DNA of 64,000 nt, taken from assembly GCF_006440735.1 (NCBI RefSeq), contig NZ_VFUA01000002.1, forward strand, positions 1-64,000. Direction: 5' to 3'. Below the pieces are notes generated by a model. It worked only from the letters and a program-made list of their open reading frames with translations, was not told the DNA's origin and did no database searches. Source of the DNA: Mesorhizobium sp. B2-7-1 (GTDB lineage: Bacteria > Pseudomonadota > Alphaproteobacteria > Rhizobiales > Rhizobiaceae). Positions 16,817 through 25,034 of this stretch are shown here, piece after piece. How positions within the stretch are numbered: the stretch's first letter is position 1; every line of letters begins with the position of its first letter. Position numbers and translations under genes: made by a program.

Positions 16817-18523
16817 CTATGCGCCTAAGATGCTGTCCGCGATCTTCTCGCCGATCATCATCGTGGTCAGATTGATGTTCGCGCTCGGTATGGAGGGCAT
16901 GATCGAGGCGTCCGCGACGCGCAGCCGCTCGACGCCATAGACCAGGCCTTTCGGATCGACGACGGCGTAGGGGTCGTCCGGGGCGCCGATCCTGCAGGTG
17001 CCGCAGGGGTGCCAGTCGCCCTGCACGCCGGCGCGGATCCACGCCTCCATCGTCGCATCGTCGGCAAGCGTGCGCTCCAGCGGAAAGCGCTGGTCGACGG
17101 CCGCGCCGAGCACCATGCGCCGTGCCGGGCCGCCGAGATCGAGCAGGCTCGCGGCGACGTTGGTGACGAGCCTGTTCCAGGGTGTCGGCGCTGAGAGATT
17201 GCGCAGCGACTCGGCATAGATGCCTGGCCAGAAGCCGCTGACGAAGCCGCTCACCGGATCCGTGGACAGGAAACCGGCGACCCGCCTGGCGGTCGACTTG
17301 AACCGCGCAAGGTCCCGTTCATCAGACAGGTAATTGAAGGCGACGAACGGCTCGGCTTCCGGCGACGCGGCGTTGAGCCGGACAATGCCTTTCGAGTAAG
17401 CCTTGTTGGGGCCGAAATTGACCGTGGCCAGTCGCTGGCCAAGGCGGGTTGCCGCGAAGCGCCCGGACACGGTCAGCTTCATGTCGACCGGCGCGCAATC
17501 CGGATGGCCGGAGCTCCAGCGCATATGCATCAGGAAGCCGTTTCGCGCGGCGGGCGAGAGCCGGCCATGGTCGCGAAGGTGGACGCCGAAGCCAATCAGC
17601 GGGTGGTCGAGCAGGTTTTCGCCAACGCCGCGGCGATCGCATAGAACCGGAACGTTCACCTCGCCAAGATGCTCCGCGCGGCCAATTCCGGCACGCATCA
17701 GCAGGGCAGGTGTGTGCAACGCGCCGGCCGAGAGAATGATTTCTCCGGCCTCGATCCACTGTTCCTGTCCCTTGATGACGACATTGACGCCGGTTGCCCT
17801 GCGTCCTTCGAATGTCAGCGAGCGGACGGTGGAACCAGCGAGAATCCGGAGATTGGGGCGGCGGCGGGTCGATTCATCGAGATAGCCGGCGGCCGCGGAG
17901 ACGCGATGATTGTAGGCGTTGTTGCGGCCGAAGGGGAAACAGGCGTCCCCGGTCTGCTGGTGGCTGTCGTCGAGATAGGGGATGCCGACTTTTCCGACAG
18001 CGTCGCGAAAGGCCAGCGCGAACGGGCTCCAATGCTCCGGGAATGTCCGGCGGATCGGGATGCGTCCCTGCGTGCCGCTCAGCGGCGTGGCGAAATCCAG
18101 GTCGCGCTCGATCCGCTTGAAGAGAGGCAGGCAATCGTTCCAGGACCAGCCGGAAGCGCCAAGCTCCTGCCATTCGTCGTAGTCCGCGGCGAGACCGCGG
18201 ATGAGCACCTGGCCGTTGACCGACGAGCCGCCGCCCATCACGCGGGCCTGTTCGTAGCGCCGGGGTTTCATGTCGGCCTTGACCTGCGCCTGGGACTTGT
18301 TGCCGAGCGCGCCGGTATAGGCTTCGAGGCCGGTCCAGTAGCGATATGGCTGGAAATAGTCCGGCAGGAAGGCGTCGGAATAGATCGCGTCCGGAACGGC
18401 TTCCGGCGGCGTGTCCGGCCCCGCTTCGACAAGGCAGACGCTGCGCCTGGGGTCCGCGGACAACCTGTTGGCAAGCACGCAACCCGCGGAGCCGCCACCC
18501 ACAATCACATGATCGAAAAGCAT
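16817..18523 (-). CDS. GMC-family FAD oxidoreductase (choline-dehydrogenase-like)
   Basis: A 568-residue flavoprotein of the glucose-methanol-choline family. The N-terminal FAD fold reads DHVIVGGGSAGCVLANRL (residues 4-21), followed by the GMC signature around GGGSSVNGQ, and the C-terminal active-site histidine lies in WHPCGTCRIG with the second region at NINLTTMMIGEKIAD. Length fits alcohol/choline dehydrogenases. The promoter at 18530-18558 shares the operator of the Liv-type operon, so the enzyme probably serves the same pathway by oxidising an alcohol intermediate; this is inferred. A GGAG lies five bases before the ATG at 18523. Confidence 0.9.
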   Translation of the reverse strand: MLFDHVIVGGGSAGCVLANRLSADPRRSVCLVEAGPDTPPEAVPDAIYSDAFLPDYFQPYRYWTGLEAYTGALGNKSQAQVKADMKPRRYEQARVMGGGSSVNGQVLIRGLAADYDEWQELGASGWSWNDCLPLFKRIERDLDFATPLSGTQGRIPIRRTFPEHWSPFALAFRDAVGKVGIPYLDDSHQQTGDACFPFGRNNAYNHRVSAAAGYLDESTRRRPNLRILAGSTVRSLTFEGRRATGVNVVIKGQEQWIEAGEIILSAGALHTPALLMRAGIGRAEHLGEVNVPVLCDRRGVGENLLDHPLIGFGVHLRDHGRLSPAARNGFLMHMRWSSGHPDCAPVDMKLTVSGRFAATRLGQRLATVNFGPNKAYSKGIVRLNAASPEAEPFVAFNYLSDERDLARFKSTARRVAGFLSTDPVSGFVSGFWPGIYAESLRNLSAPTPWNRLVTNVAASLLDLGGPARRMVLGAAVDQRFPLERTLADDATMEAWIRAGVQGDWHPCGTCRIGAPDDPYAVVDPKGLVYGVERLRVADASIMPSIPSANINLTTMMIGEKIADSILGA

Positions 18524-18529
18524 GCGATC

Positions 18530-18558
18530 TCCATAATTCCACTATAGGAGAACGTCAA
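18530..18558 (-). promoter_or_regulatory. Promoter of the GMC gene with shared operator (site C)
   Basis: Read on the minus strand, TTGACG, a 17-base spacer and TATGGA form a promoter. The spacer contains CTCCTATAGTGGAAT (complement of 18536-18550), 14 of 15 bases identical to site B. The -10 box ends only six bases before the ATG at 18523, so the transcript would begin at or within a few bases of the start codon and may be leaderless or nearly so. Confidence 0.65.
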
Positions 18559-18674
18559 TGGCGCGATCGGCGATCCACCGATTTAGAAGGCGTTGGAGGA
18601 CGGTCGTGGCGGAGGAACGGGTGCTGGCGGGTCGTCGCGTAGTGCAACCGGCAGGTCGGCTTGCCACCGCCGCA

Positions 18675-19577
18675 TCATGCCGTGCCTGCTACTTGTCCTA
18701 TCAGCCAGGCGGTGAAGCGCTGCGCAAGCTCGTTCGTCCGGCCCGATTCCGGCACGACGGCGTAATAGCTGTTTTCGGTCGTGATCGGCTTGTCGACCAT
18801 CACGGCAAGCTTGCCGGAAGCGAGTTCCCGATCGATCAGGTAACGAGGCAGGAGCGCATATCCCATGCCGGCGATGGTGGCTTCGATGATCATCGAGAAC
18901 TGATCGAACCGGTGTCCCCTGCAGGCCCTTTCGGTCGGCAGGCCGACATGTTCGAACCATCGCGACCACAGCTTTGGGCGGGTCGCCAAGTGGAGCAGGG
19001 GCTTTTCGAGCAGGTCCGCGGGAGCCATATCGCCCGCTTCCTTCGCCAGCGCGCCGCTTGCCACCGGCAGGATCGACTCGCTGCACAGATAAGTGCATGT
19101 GCCGCGCGCCCAGACCGGCTGGCCATAGTGGATCGCCATGTCGAAGTTTTCGTCCTCGAAGTCGAACGGCGTCGAGCGCGATCCCACATTGAGGATCACG
19201 CCCGGGTGGCGGCGCAAGAAATCGGGCAAGCGGGGGCTCAGCCAGCGGCTGCCGAATGTCGGCAAGGTGGCGATGCTCAGGCTCGACGCGGCATCCGCCG
19301 ACGACATCGCGCGCAGCATCGTCTCCTCGGTCTGCTGCAAGAGCTTGCGCGCTTCCGGCAGGAAGCGCCGACCGTCTTCGGAAAGCACCACGCGCTGCCG
19401 GATCCGCTCGAACAGCAGGGTTCCAAGGAAACGCTCGAGCTCCTTGACCTGCCGGCTGACCGCGCTCTGCGTCAGATTGAGCTCACGCCCGGCGCGCGTG
19501 AAGCTCGCGTGCCTCGCCGCGCATTCGAAGGCCTGGACCGCGACCAGGTCCGGTATCAGCTTTCTGCTCAGTGTCAT
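18675..19577 (-). CDS. LysR-family transcriptional regulator (GcvA-like)
   Basis: A 300-residue LysR protein. Residues 9-70 hold the winged helix with the recognition segment HASFTRAGRELNLTQSAVSR, followed by the periplasmic-binding-like effector domain. The C-terminal domain has the GMGYALLPRYLI segment typical of GcvA-like members. It is divergent from the 2-oxoadipate dioxygenase gene with a 109-base gap, the classical layout for a LysR activator and its target, so control of hglS-amaB is likely. The gap also contains operator-like site E. Confidence 0.92.
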   Translation of the reverse strand: MTLSRKLIPDLVAVQAFECAARHASFTRAGRELNLTQSAVSRQVKELERFLGTLLFERIRQRVVLSEDGRRFLPEARKLLQQTEETMLRAMSSADAASSLSIATLPTFGSRWLSPRLPDFLRRHPGVILNVGSRSTPFDFEDENFDMAIHYGQPVWARGTCTYLCSESILPVASGALAKEAGDMAPADLLEKPLLHLATRPKLWSRWFEHVGLPTERACRGHRFDQFSMIIEATIAGMGYALLPRYLIDRELASGKLAVMVDKPITTENSYYAVVPESGRTNELAQRFTAWLIGQVAGTA

Positions 19578-19639
19578 GCGTATCTCGCATCAACCCAGTC
19601 GAATTTATCAAAAACAACCTCTAAAGAAAGCAGATATCA

Positions 19640-19653
19640 CTCCTATCTGGAAT
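19640..19653 (+). promoter_or_regulatory. Operator-like site E upstream of hglS
   Basis: CTCCTATCTGGAAT equals the site B core with one base deleted, and the similarity continues to ATCTTTCC just downstream (19655-19662). The site lies 33 bases before the hglS start codon and within the LysR-hglS divergent region. No TTGACG box is present here, unlike sites B and C, so activation by LysR may be needed. Confidence 0.5.
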
Positions 19654-19686
19654 GATCTTTCCTTTTCTTCGAAGTGAGGCGCACCG

Positions 19687-21087
19687 ATGCGAGACGCTGG
19701 TTTCGTTTCCCGCGACGATATCCGGGCCGACTTTTCGGCGGCGATGTCGGCAATGTACAAGGTCGAGGTCCCGGCCTACGGCATGCTGATGGAGCTGGTC
19801 GCCGAGGCGAACGCGGAAGTGCTGGCCGGCGATCCGGAGCTGCGGACCAGCCTGGAAGCCACGGATTCGCTCGATCGCATCTCGCAGGAGCGGCACGGGG
19901 CGATCCGCCTTGGGACGCCCGCCGAACTGTCGATGATGCGGCGCGTCTTCGCTGTCATGGGCATGTATCCGGTAGGCTACTACGACCTCAGCGCCGCCGG
20001 CGTGCCGGTCCATGCTACGGCGTTCCGGCCGGTCGACGCCAGGACGCTCAGCCGTAACCCTTTTCGCGTCTTCACGTCCCTGCTTCGTCTCGACCTGATC
20101 GGCGACGAGACGCTGCGGGCCGAGGCGCAGCAGGTTCTCGCGGCCCGGCGGATTTTCAGCGACGGCGCGATCGCGCTCACCGAAAAGGCCGAGAGGCAGG
20201 GTGGCCTTGATCGGCGTGACGCCGACCGCTTCGTCGACGAGATCCTCGAGACATTCCGCTGGCACGATCGGGCCTGCGTAAGCGCGGATATGTACCAAAG
20301 ACTGCACCGTCAGCATCGGCTGGTTGCCGATGTCGTGTCCTTCAAGGGGCCGCACATCAATCACCTCACGCCGCGCACGCTCGATATCGACGCGGTGCAG
20401 GCGCGCATGCCGTTGCGAGGCATCGAACCCAAGGCGGTTGTCGAAGGTCCGCCGACCCGCCGGTGCCCGGTCCTGCTCAGACAAACATCCTTCAAGGCAC
20501 TCGAAGAGCCGGTGTCGTTCCAATCGGATGACGGCGCCTGGATGACCGGTTCGCACACGGCGCGCTTCGGCGAGATCGAGCAGCGCGGCATCGCGCTGAC
20601 GCCGAAGGGCAGGGCACTCTACGACAGGTTGCTCGACGAGGCCCGCAAGATCGCCACGCCGTCGGCGGATGGTTCGAATGCGGCAGACTACGGCGCGGCG
20701 CTGGCCGGGCGGTTCAAGTCGTTTCCGGACAGCTGGGAGGAAATCCGAGCCGCTGGACTTGGCTATTTCACCTATTCGCTGACCGAGCTCGGGCGCACAG
20801 CCCGCGGCGGGCGCGATGACGATGTCGAAAGGCTGTTGGCCGAAGGGCTGCTGCGTTTCGATCCGATCGTCTACGAGGATTTCCTTCCCGTCAGCGCGGC
20901 CGGCATCTTCCAGTCGAATCTCGGCGATGAGGCGACAGAGGCTTTTGCCGCCAGCCCCAACCAGCAAGTTTTCGAAGCCGCTCTCGGCGCCAGCGTTGTC
21001 GACGAGTTCGCGCACTATGCAGCCATCGAAAGGCGGTCGATCGAGAATTGCCGGAGCGCGCTGCGCGGCCTGCAGGCGGCGGAATAG
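19687..21087 (+). CDS. hglS: 2-oxoadipate dioxygenase/decarboxylase (DUF1338/YdcJ family)
   Basis: A 466-residue non-haem iron enzyme of the HglS family, which converts 2-oxoadipate to D-2-hydroxyglutarate in lysine catabolism. The residues reported as essential in HglS are in register here: His70 and Arg74 in ERHGAIR, His226 in HINHLTPR and a glutamate in FGEIEQRG (296/298). Length matches the family. It lies divergent from a LysR gene and upstream of a predicted alpha-aminoadipate-semialdehyde dehydrogenase, the enzyme two steps earlier in the lysine route. Assignment is by motif and context. Confidence 0.9.
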   Translation: MRDAGFVSRDDIRADFSAAMSAMYKVEVPAYGMLMELVAEANAEVLAGDPELRTSLEATDSLDRISQERHGAIRLGTPAELSMMRRVFAVMGMYPVGYYDLSAAGVPVHATAFRPVDARTLSRNPFRVFTSLLRLDLIGDETLRAEAQQVLAARRIFSDGAIALTEKAERQGGLDRRDADRFVDEILETFRWHDRACVSADMYQRLHRQHRLVADVVSFKGPHINHLTPRTLDIDAVQARMPLRGIEPKAVVEGPPTRRCPVLLRQTSFKALEEPVSFQSDDGAWMTGSHTARFGEIEQRGIALTPKGRALYDRLLDEARKIATPSADGSNAADYGAALAGRFKSFPDSWEEIRAAGLGYFTYSLTELGRTARGGRDDDVERLLAEGLLRFDPIVYEDFLPVSAAGIFQSNLGDEATEAFAASPNQQVFEAALGASVVDEFAHYAAIERRSIENCRSALRGLQAAE

Positions 21088-21250
21088 GCAGGATGGTCGA
21101 AACCCGAGCACGGCATCTGCCGCAAAGGCCTATTGCGAGCTCTATGCCGGACAGAAAAGCAAAGACCTCGCCGCTGGACTGAAACGGCAGACGCCGCCCG
21201 GCAAATCGGTGCCGCGCGTTTCGGTCAGCGCGAACAAACAGGAGTTTGGA

Positions 21251-22786
21251 ATGAACATCGCACATAAATCCATAAGCTTAGCCAAGGAAACGGCCTCACT
21301 TCTTGAGAAACTGGGCGTGGCCAGGGATGCGCTTGTCGGCGGCGACCTTGTCGTGCGCAGCCCGGTGACGGGCGAAGAGATCGCGGCGCTCAAGTCGATC
21401 TCGGCAGCGGACGCCGGCAAGGCCATCGATGCCGCGCACAAGGCCTTCCAGGCCTGGCGGCTGGTGCCTGGACCGAAGCGCGGCGAGCTGGTGCGGCTGC
21501 TCGGCGAGGAATTGCGCGCGCATAAGGACGAACTCGGCCGGCTGGTGTCGATCGAGGTCGGCAAGATCCCGTCCGAGGGTCTGGGCGAAGTCCAGGAAAT
21601 GATCGACATCTGCGATTTCGCCGTCGGCCTGTCGCGGCAATTGTATGGCCTCACCATCGCCACCGAGCGCCCCGGACACCGCATGATGGAGACCTGGCAT
21701 CCGCTGGGCGTGGTCGGCGTGATCTCGGCCTTCAACTTCCCGGTCGCGGTGTGGTCGTGGAATTCGGCGCTCGCCTTCGTCTGCGGCGATGCCGTGGTGT
21801 GGAAGCCGTCGGAAAAGACGCCGCTGACCGCGCTTGCCTGCGAGGCGATCTTCAAGCGCGCCGCAAAGCGCTTCGGCACCGATGCGCCGGCAGGCCTGCT
21901 GCAGGTGCTGATCGGCGACCGCGCGGTTGGCGAGGTGCTGGTCGACCATCCGAAGGTGCCGCTGGTCTCGGCCACCGGGTCGACGCGCATGGGCCGCGAG
22001 GTCGGTCCGAGGCTTGCCAAGCGCTTTGCCCGGGCCGTGCTGGAGCTCGGCGGCAACAATGCCGGCATCGTCACGCCCACCGCCGATCTCGACATGGCGC
22101 TCAGGGCCATCGCCTTCGGCGCCATGGGCACTGCCGGCCAGCGCTGCACGACGCTGCGGCGCCTGTTCGTGCATGACAGCGTCTACGACGCGCTCTTGCC
22201 GCGGCTGAAGAAGGCCTATCAGTCCGTCTCGGTCGGCAATCCGCTGGAAGGCAAGGCGCTGGTCGGTCCGCTGATCGACAAGGGCGCCTTCGACAACATG
22301 CAGAAGGCGCTGAAGGAAGCCATCGCCCATGGCGGCAAGGTGACGGGCGGCGCGCGCGTCGAGAACGGCCACCCGGACGCCTATTACGTGCATCCGGCGC
22401 TGGTCGAGATGCCGAAGCAGGTATCGCCGGTGACGGAAGAGACCTTCGCGCCGATCCTCTATGTGATGAGATACACCGATTTCGACGAGGCGCTGGAACA
22501 GCACAATGCGGTCGGCGCCGGGCTGTCGTCATCGATCTTCACCCGCGACCTGCAGGAATCGGAGCGCTTCCTTGGCGTCGACGGCTCGGATTGCGGCATC
22601 GCCAACGTCAACATCGGCACCTCGGGCGCCGAGATCGGGGGGGCGTTCGGCGGCGAGAAGGAGACCGGCGGCGGCCGCGAGAGCGGCTCGGATGCCTGGA
22701 AGGCCTATATGCGCCGCGCCACCAACACGGTGAATTTCTCCAAGGCGCTGCCGCTGGCCCAGGGTGTCTCGTTCGATATCGATTGA
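21251..22786 (+). CDS. amaB: L-alpha-aminoadipate-6-semialdehyde dehydrogenase (ALDH7 family)
   Basis: A 511-residue aldehyde dehydrogenase of the antiquitin/AmaB type. It shows AFNFPVAVWSWN, general base in LELGGNN, catalytic Cys in GQRCTT and the long ALDH7-type C-terminal loop with GTSGAEIGGAFGGEKETGGG. The family oxidises alpha-aminoadipate semialdehyde to 2-aminoadipate. ATG 21251 follows AGGAG at six bases; the frame extends upstream past 20816 into hglS but has no better start. The 163 bases after hglS carry no clear signal, so the two are probably one operon. A strong terminator follows at 22792. Confidence 0.9.
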   Translation: MNIAHKSISLAKETASLLEKLGVARDALVGGDLVVRSPVTGEEIAALKSISAADAGKAIDAAHKAFQAWRLVPGPKRGELVRLLGEELRAHKDELGRLVSIEVGKIPSEGLGEVQEMIDICDFAVGLSRQLYGLTIATERPGHRMMETWHPLGVVGVISAFNFPVAVWSWNSALAFVCGDAVVWKPSEKTPLTALACEAIFKRAAKRFGTDAPAGLLQVLIGDRAVGEVLVDHPKVPLVSATGSTRMGREVGPRLAKRFARAVLELGGNNAGIVTPTADLDMALRAIAFGAMGTAGQRCTTLRRLFVHDSVYDALLPRLKKAYQSVSVGNPLEGKALVGPLIDKGAFDNMQKALKEAIAHGGKVTGGARVENGHPDAYYVHPALVEMPKQVSPVTEETFAPILYVMRYTDFDEALEQHNAVGAGLSSSIFTRDLQESERFLGVDGSDCGIANVNIGTSGAEIGGAFGGEKETGGGRESGSDAWKAYMRRATNTVNFSKALPLAQGVSFDID

Positions 22787-22791
22787 ACCGC

Positions 22792-22819
22792 AACGGCGCC
22801 GCGAAAGCGGCGCCGTTTT
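22792..22819 (+). terminator. Intrinsic terminator after amaB
   Basis: AACGGCGCCGC (22792-22802) pairs perfectly with GCGGCGCCGTT (22807-22817) around a GAAA tetraloop and is followed by TTTT (22816-22819). It lies five bases after the amaB stop, and ends the hglS-amaB transcript. It also faces the end of the peptide gene on the minus strand. Confidence 0.9.
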
Positions 22820-22838
22820 CCAATTGCCGCAGAGAAGG

Positions 22839-22931
22839 TCAGTCGACGCAGGTGGAGGGCGTGCAGACGGCCGTGACGCTGGACAATTTCTGACGCTTGT
22901 TCAACGTCGGTTTCTCATAGGTTTTCTTCAT
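22839..22931 (-). CDS. Small RiPP precursor-like peptide with lasso-type leader motif
   Basis: A 30-residue peptide starting at ATG 22931 with GGGGAAAG upstream. Its leader segment YEKPTLNKRQKLSSVT follows the lasso-leader pattern Y-x2-P-x-L-x3-G-x-F-x3-T, except Q in place of G and L in place of F. The last residues (VCTPSTCVD) hold two cysteines four apart and a terminal Asp. Lasso-type leaders are bound by RRE (B1) proteins, but no B1, B2 protease or cyclase gene is in the window. It is 98 bases downstream of the sugar ATPase on the same strand, with a palindrome between. It may be an orphan precursor or a non-RiPP small protein sharing this leader. Confidence 0.65.
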   Translation of the reverse strand: MKKTYEKPTLNKRQKLSSVTAVCTPSTCVD

Positions 22932-23003
22932 AAGCTTTCCCCATGCGCGGTGTTGCCGAAGGCGCGCAGCGTGCCGTGAGTACAAGCTTCGCGATGTGAC
23001 GAC

Positions 23004-23021
23004 ATCTCCCGCGCGGGAGAT
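23004..23021. promoter_or_regulatory. 18-bp perfect palindrome ATCTCCCGCGCGGGAGAT
   Basis: The perfect palindrome lies eight bases after the stop of the sugar ATPase gene and 73 bases before the RiPP-like gene on the same strand. It could form a GC-rich hairpin that ends or attenuates the sugar operon, or bind a protein. No T-run follows, so a simple intrinsic terminator is doubtful. Confidence 0.5.
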
Positions 23022-23029
23022 ATCGCTTC

Positions 23030-24106
23030 TCAGAGAGCCTTCCCGGTGGTCGGATCGAACAGGCGAAGCGCATCCGCGTCGAAGACAAGGGCGCATGGCT
23101 GGCCCTTGGCGACACGGGCTTGCGGCGGCAAGGTCGCCGTCAGCCGTCGCGTTCCGGTGCGGGCAGTGGTGACCTGCTCGGGACCGGTCAGTTCGACGAC
23201 GTCGATCTCGACGGGTAGCGACAGTTCCGCACCGCTGTCCGATCCGAGGCGTAGCGCTTCGGGCCTGATGCCGACAACAACAGGAGTACCGTTGCGGACA
23301 GCATTGGCGTAGCGGCCCGGCAGCGCCAGCCGCGCATCGGTGCCGGCAATGGCGAGCTTGCCCTCCTCGACGGTCGCTTCCAGCATGTTCATCGCGGGCG
23401 CGCCAACGAAACCAGCCACATAGAGCGTCGCCGGATGGTTGTAGATCTCCTGCGGCGTGCCGAGCTGCTCGATACGACCGTCGCGCATCACGGCGATGCG
23501 GGTCGCCAGCGTCATCGCCTCGATCTGGTCGTGGGTGACGTAGACCACCGTGGTGCGCAGCATCTCGTGCAGGCGCTTCAATTCGGTGCGCATCTCGAGC
23601 CGCAGCTTGGCGTCGAGGTTGGAGAGCGGCTCGTCGAACAGGAAGACCTGCGGCTTGCGCACCAGCGCCCGGCCGATGGCGACGCGCTGGCGCTGGCCGC
23701 CGGAGAGCTGGCCGGGCTTGCGGTCGAGCAGGTTCTCGATCTGTAGGAGCTTCGCCGTCTCGCGCACGGCCCGGTCGCGCTCGGCGGCAGGAACCTTGCG
23801 CATCTCCAGGCCGAAGCCGATGTTGCGGCTGACGGTGAGGTTCGGATAGAGCGCGTAGGACTGGAAGACCATGGCGATGTCGCGGTTCTTCGGATGCACG
23901 CCGAGCACGGACCGCCCGCCGATCAGAACGTCGCCGCTCGTTGCCTCGGCAAGGCCGGCGATGATGTTGAGCAGGGTGGACTTGCCGCAGCCGGACGAGC
24001 CGAGCAGCACGAGGAACTCGCCGTTCTCAAGCGCGATGTCGATGCCTTTCAGCGTTTCGACGCTGCCGTAATTCTTGCGGACATCGCGGATTTCAAGCGC
24101 GCTCAT
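23030..24106 (-). CDS. Carbohydrate ABC transporter ATPase, UgpC/MalK-type
   Basis: A 358-residue ATPase of the CUT1 family. Walker A GSSGCGKST occupies residues 36-44, the signature is LSGGQRQRVAIGRAL, Walker B is VFLFDEPLSNLDAKLR, and residues about 240-350 form the C-terminal OB-type (TOBE) domain. ATG 24106 is chosen because GAGGA lies eight bases upstream; ATG 24115 has it too close. The start overlaps the end of the kinase gene by 14 bases. It energises the two permeases encoded at 26050-27779. Confidence 0.93.
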   Translation of the reverse strand: MSALEIRDVRKNYGSVETLKGIDIALENGEFLVLLGSSGCGKSTLLNIIAGLAEATSGDVLIGGRSVLGVHPKNRDIAMVFQSYALYPNLTVSRNIGFGLEMRKVPAAERDRAVRETAKLLQIENLLDRKPGQLSGGQRQRVAIGRALVRKPQVFLFDEPLSNLDAKLRLEMRTELKRLHEMLRTTVVYVTHDQIEAMTLATRIAVMRDGRIEQLGTPQEIYNHPATLYVAGFVGAPAMNMLEATVEEGKLAIAGTDARLALPGRYANAVRNGTPVVVGIRPEALRLGSDSGAELSLPVEIDVVELTGPEQVTTARTGTRRLTATLPPQARVAKGQPCALVFDADALRLFDPTTGKAL

Positions 24107-25034
24107 GGACGGCATCCTCGAATCGGATCGGCCCGCCATAGTCGCGGGGCAGTGTTGAGATGGCGCGCGACGCCACCTGGACGGCGGCGGACAGGCAGTT
24201 CTCCAGCGGCCGTCCCTGTGCCAAGGCGGCCAGGAAGGCGGCGTTGAAGACATCGCCGGCGCCGATCGTGTCGACGACGGTGACGCGGGGTGCCGGCACT
24301 TCAATGAGCTCGCCGTCGGCGCCGATGGCGATCGCGCCGTCGGGCCCGCGCTTGACGACGACGGTTGCCCCACCCTTCATGCCGTCGCGGATCTTGCGCG
24401 CCGCCTGCGCCGGATCTGCCAGGCCGGCCAATGTCGTCGTCTCGACCTCGTTGAACAGGGCCAGCGCACAGCGCGACAGCCAGCCGCGCGCGGCAGCGCA
24501 GTTTGCTTCCGTCCAGCCATCGATCGGCCAGCCGGTGTCGAGCGCAACGGCGATGCCATGCGCTTCGGTCCAGCCGAAGAAAGCGTCGTAATCGCGCGTC
24601 AGGTCCTCGGTGAGGAAAGAGCCGCAGAGCAGCGCATAGCCGCCGGAAAGCCGATTGCCGTCCAGCACGGAGAGCACGTCGGCCAGGCCGAAGCGGGGCA
24701 GGTGGCCGCGCGTGGTGAAGAAGGTGCGCTCGCCGTCGGGATGGGTCATGCCGACCGACAATGTCGTGCCTTCGGGACGAACCGGCCAATTTTGCGCGCG
24801 GCGCCCGAAGGCATCGCGCAGCCAGCGGCCGAACTGGTCGTCGCCGAGATTGGCGGCGATGTCGAAGTCGATGCCCAGCGCCTGCCAGGCGAGCGCGGTG
24901 TTGCCGGCCTGGCCACCGACGCGCAGGTCGTCGTGGTCGACGACGGTCTCGGTGCCAGCCTTCGGCCAGGGCGCGACCGGCCCGACGATCAGGTCGACAT
25001 TGACGTTGCCGATCACCGCGAGCGGCCGCATCAT
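24093..25034 (-). CDS. PfkB-family carbohydrate kinase
   Basis: A 313-residue sugar kinase of the ribokinase family. The N-terminal signature is VGGQAGNTALAWQALG (about residues 39-54), and the C-terminal motif DTIGAGDVFNAAF holds the catalytic Asp and anion hole. It overlaps the SIS gene by four bases (ATGA at 25031-25034) and the ATPase gene by 14. It would phosphorylate the imported sugar or sugar conjugate. Together with an SIS-domain isomerase/deglycase, the pair resembles the FrlD/FrlB arrangement for fructosamines, one possibility among several. Confidence 0.9.
   Translation of the reverse strand: MMRPLAVIGNVNVDLIVGPVAPWPKAGTETVVDHDDLRVGGQAGNTALAWQALGIDFDIAANLGDDQFGRWLRDAFGRRAQNWPVRPEGTTLSVGMTHPDGERTFFTTRGHLPRFGLADVLSVLDGNRLSGGYALLCGSFLTEDLTRDYDAFFGWTEAHGIAVALDTGWPIDGWTEANCAAARGWLSRCALALFNEVETTTLAGLADPAQAARKIRDGMKGGATVVVKRGPDGAIAIGADGELIEVPAPRVTVVDTIGAGDVFNAAFLAALAQGRPLENCLSAAVQVASRAISTLPRDYGGPIRFEDAVHERA

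Noticed and set aside
22839..22931. A complete lasso peptide cluster
   Set aside because: Only a precursor-like gene is visible; no B1/B2 protease or asparagine-synthetase-like cyclase occurs in the window.
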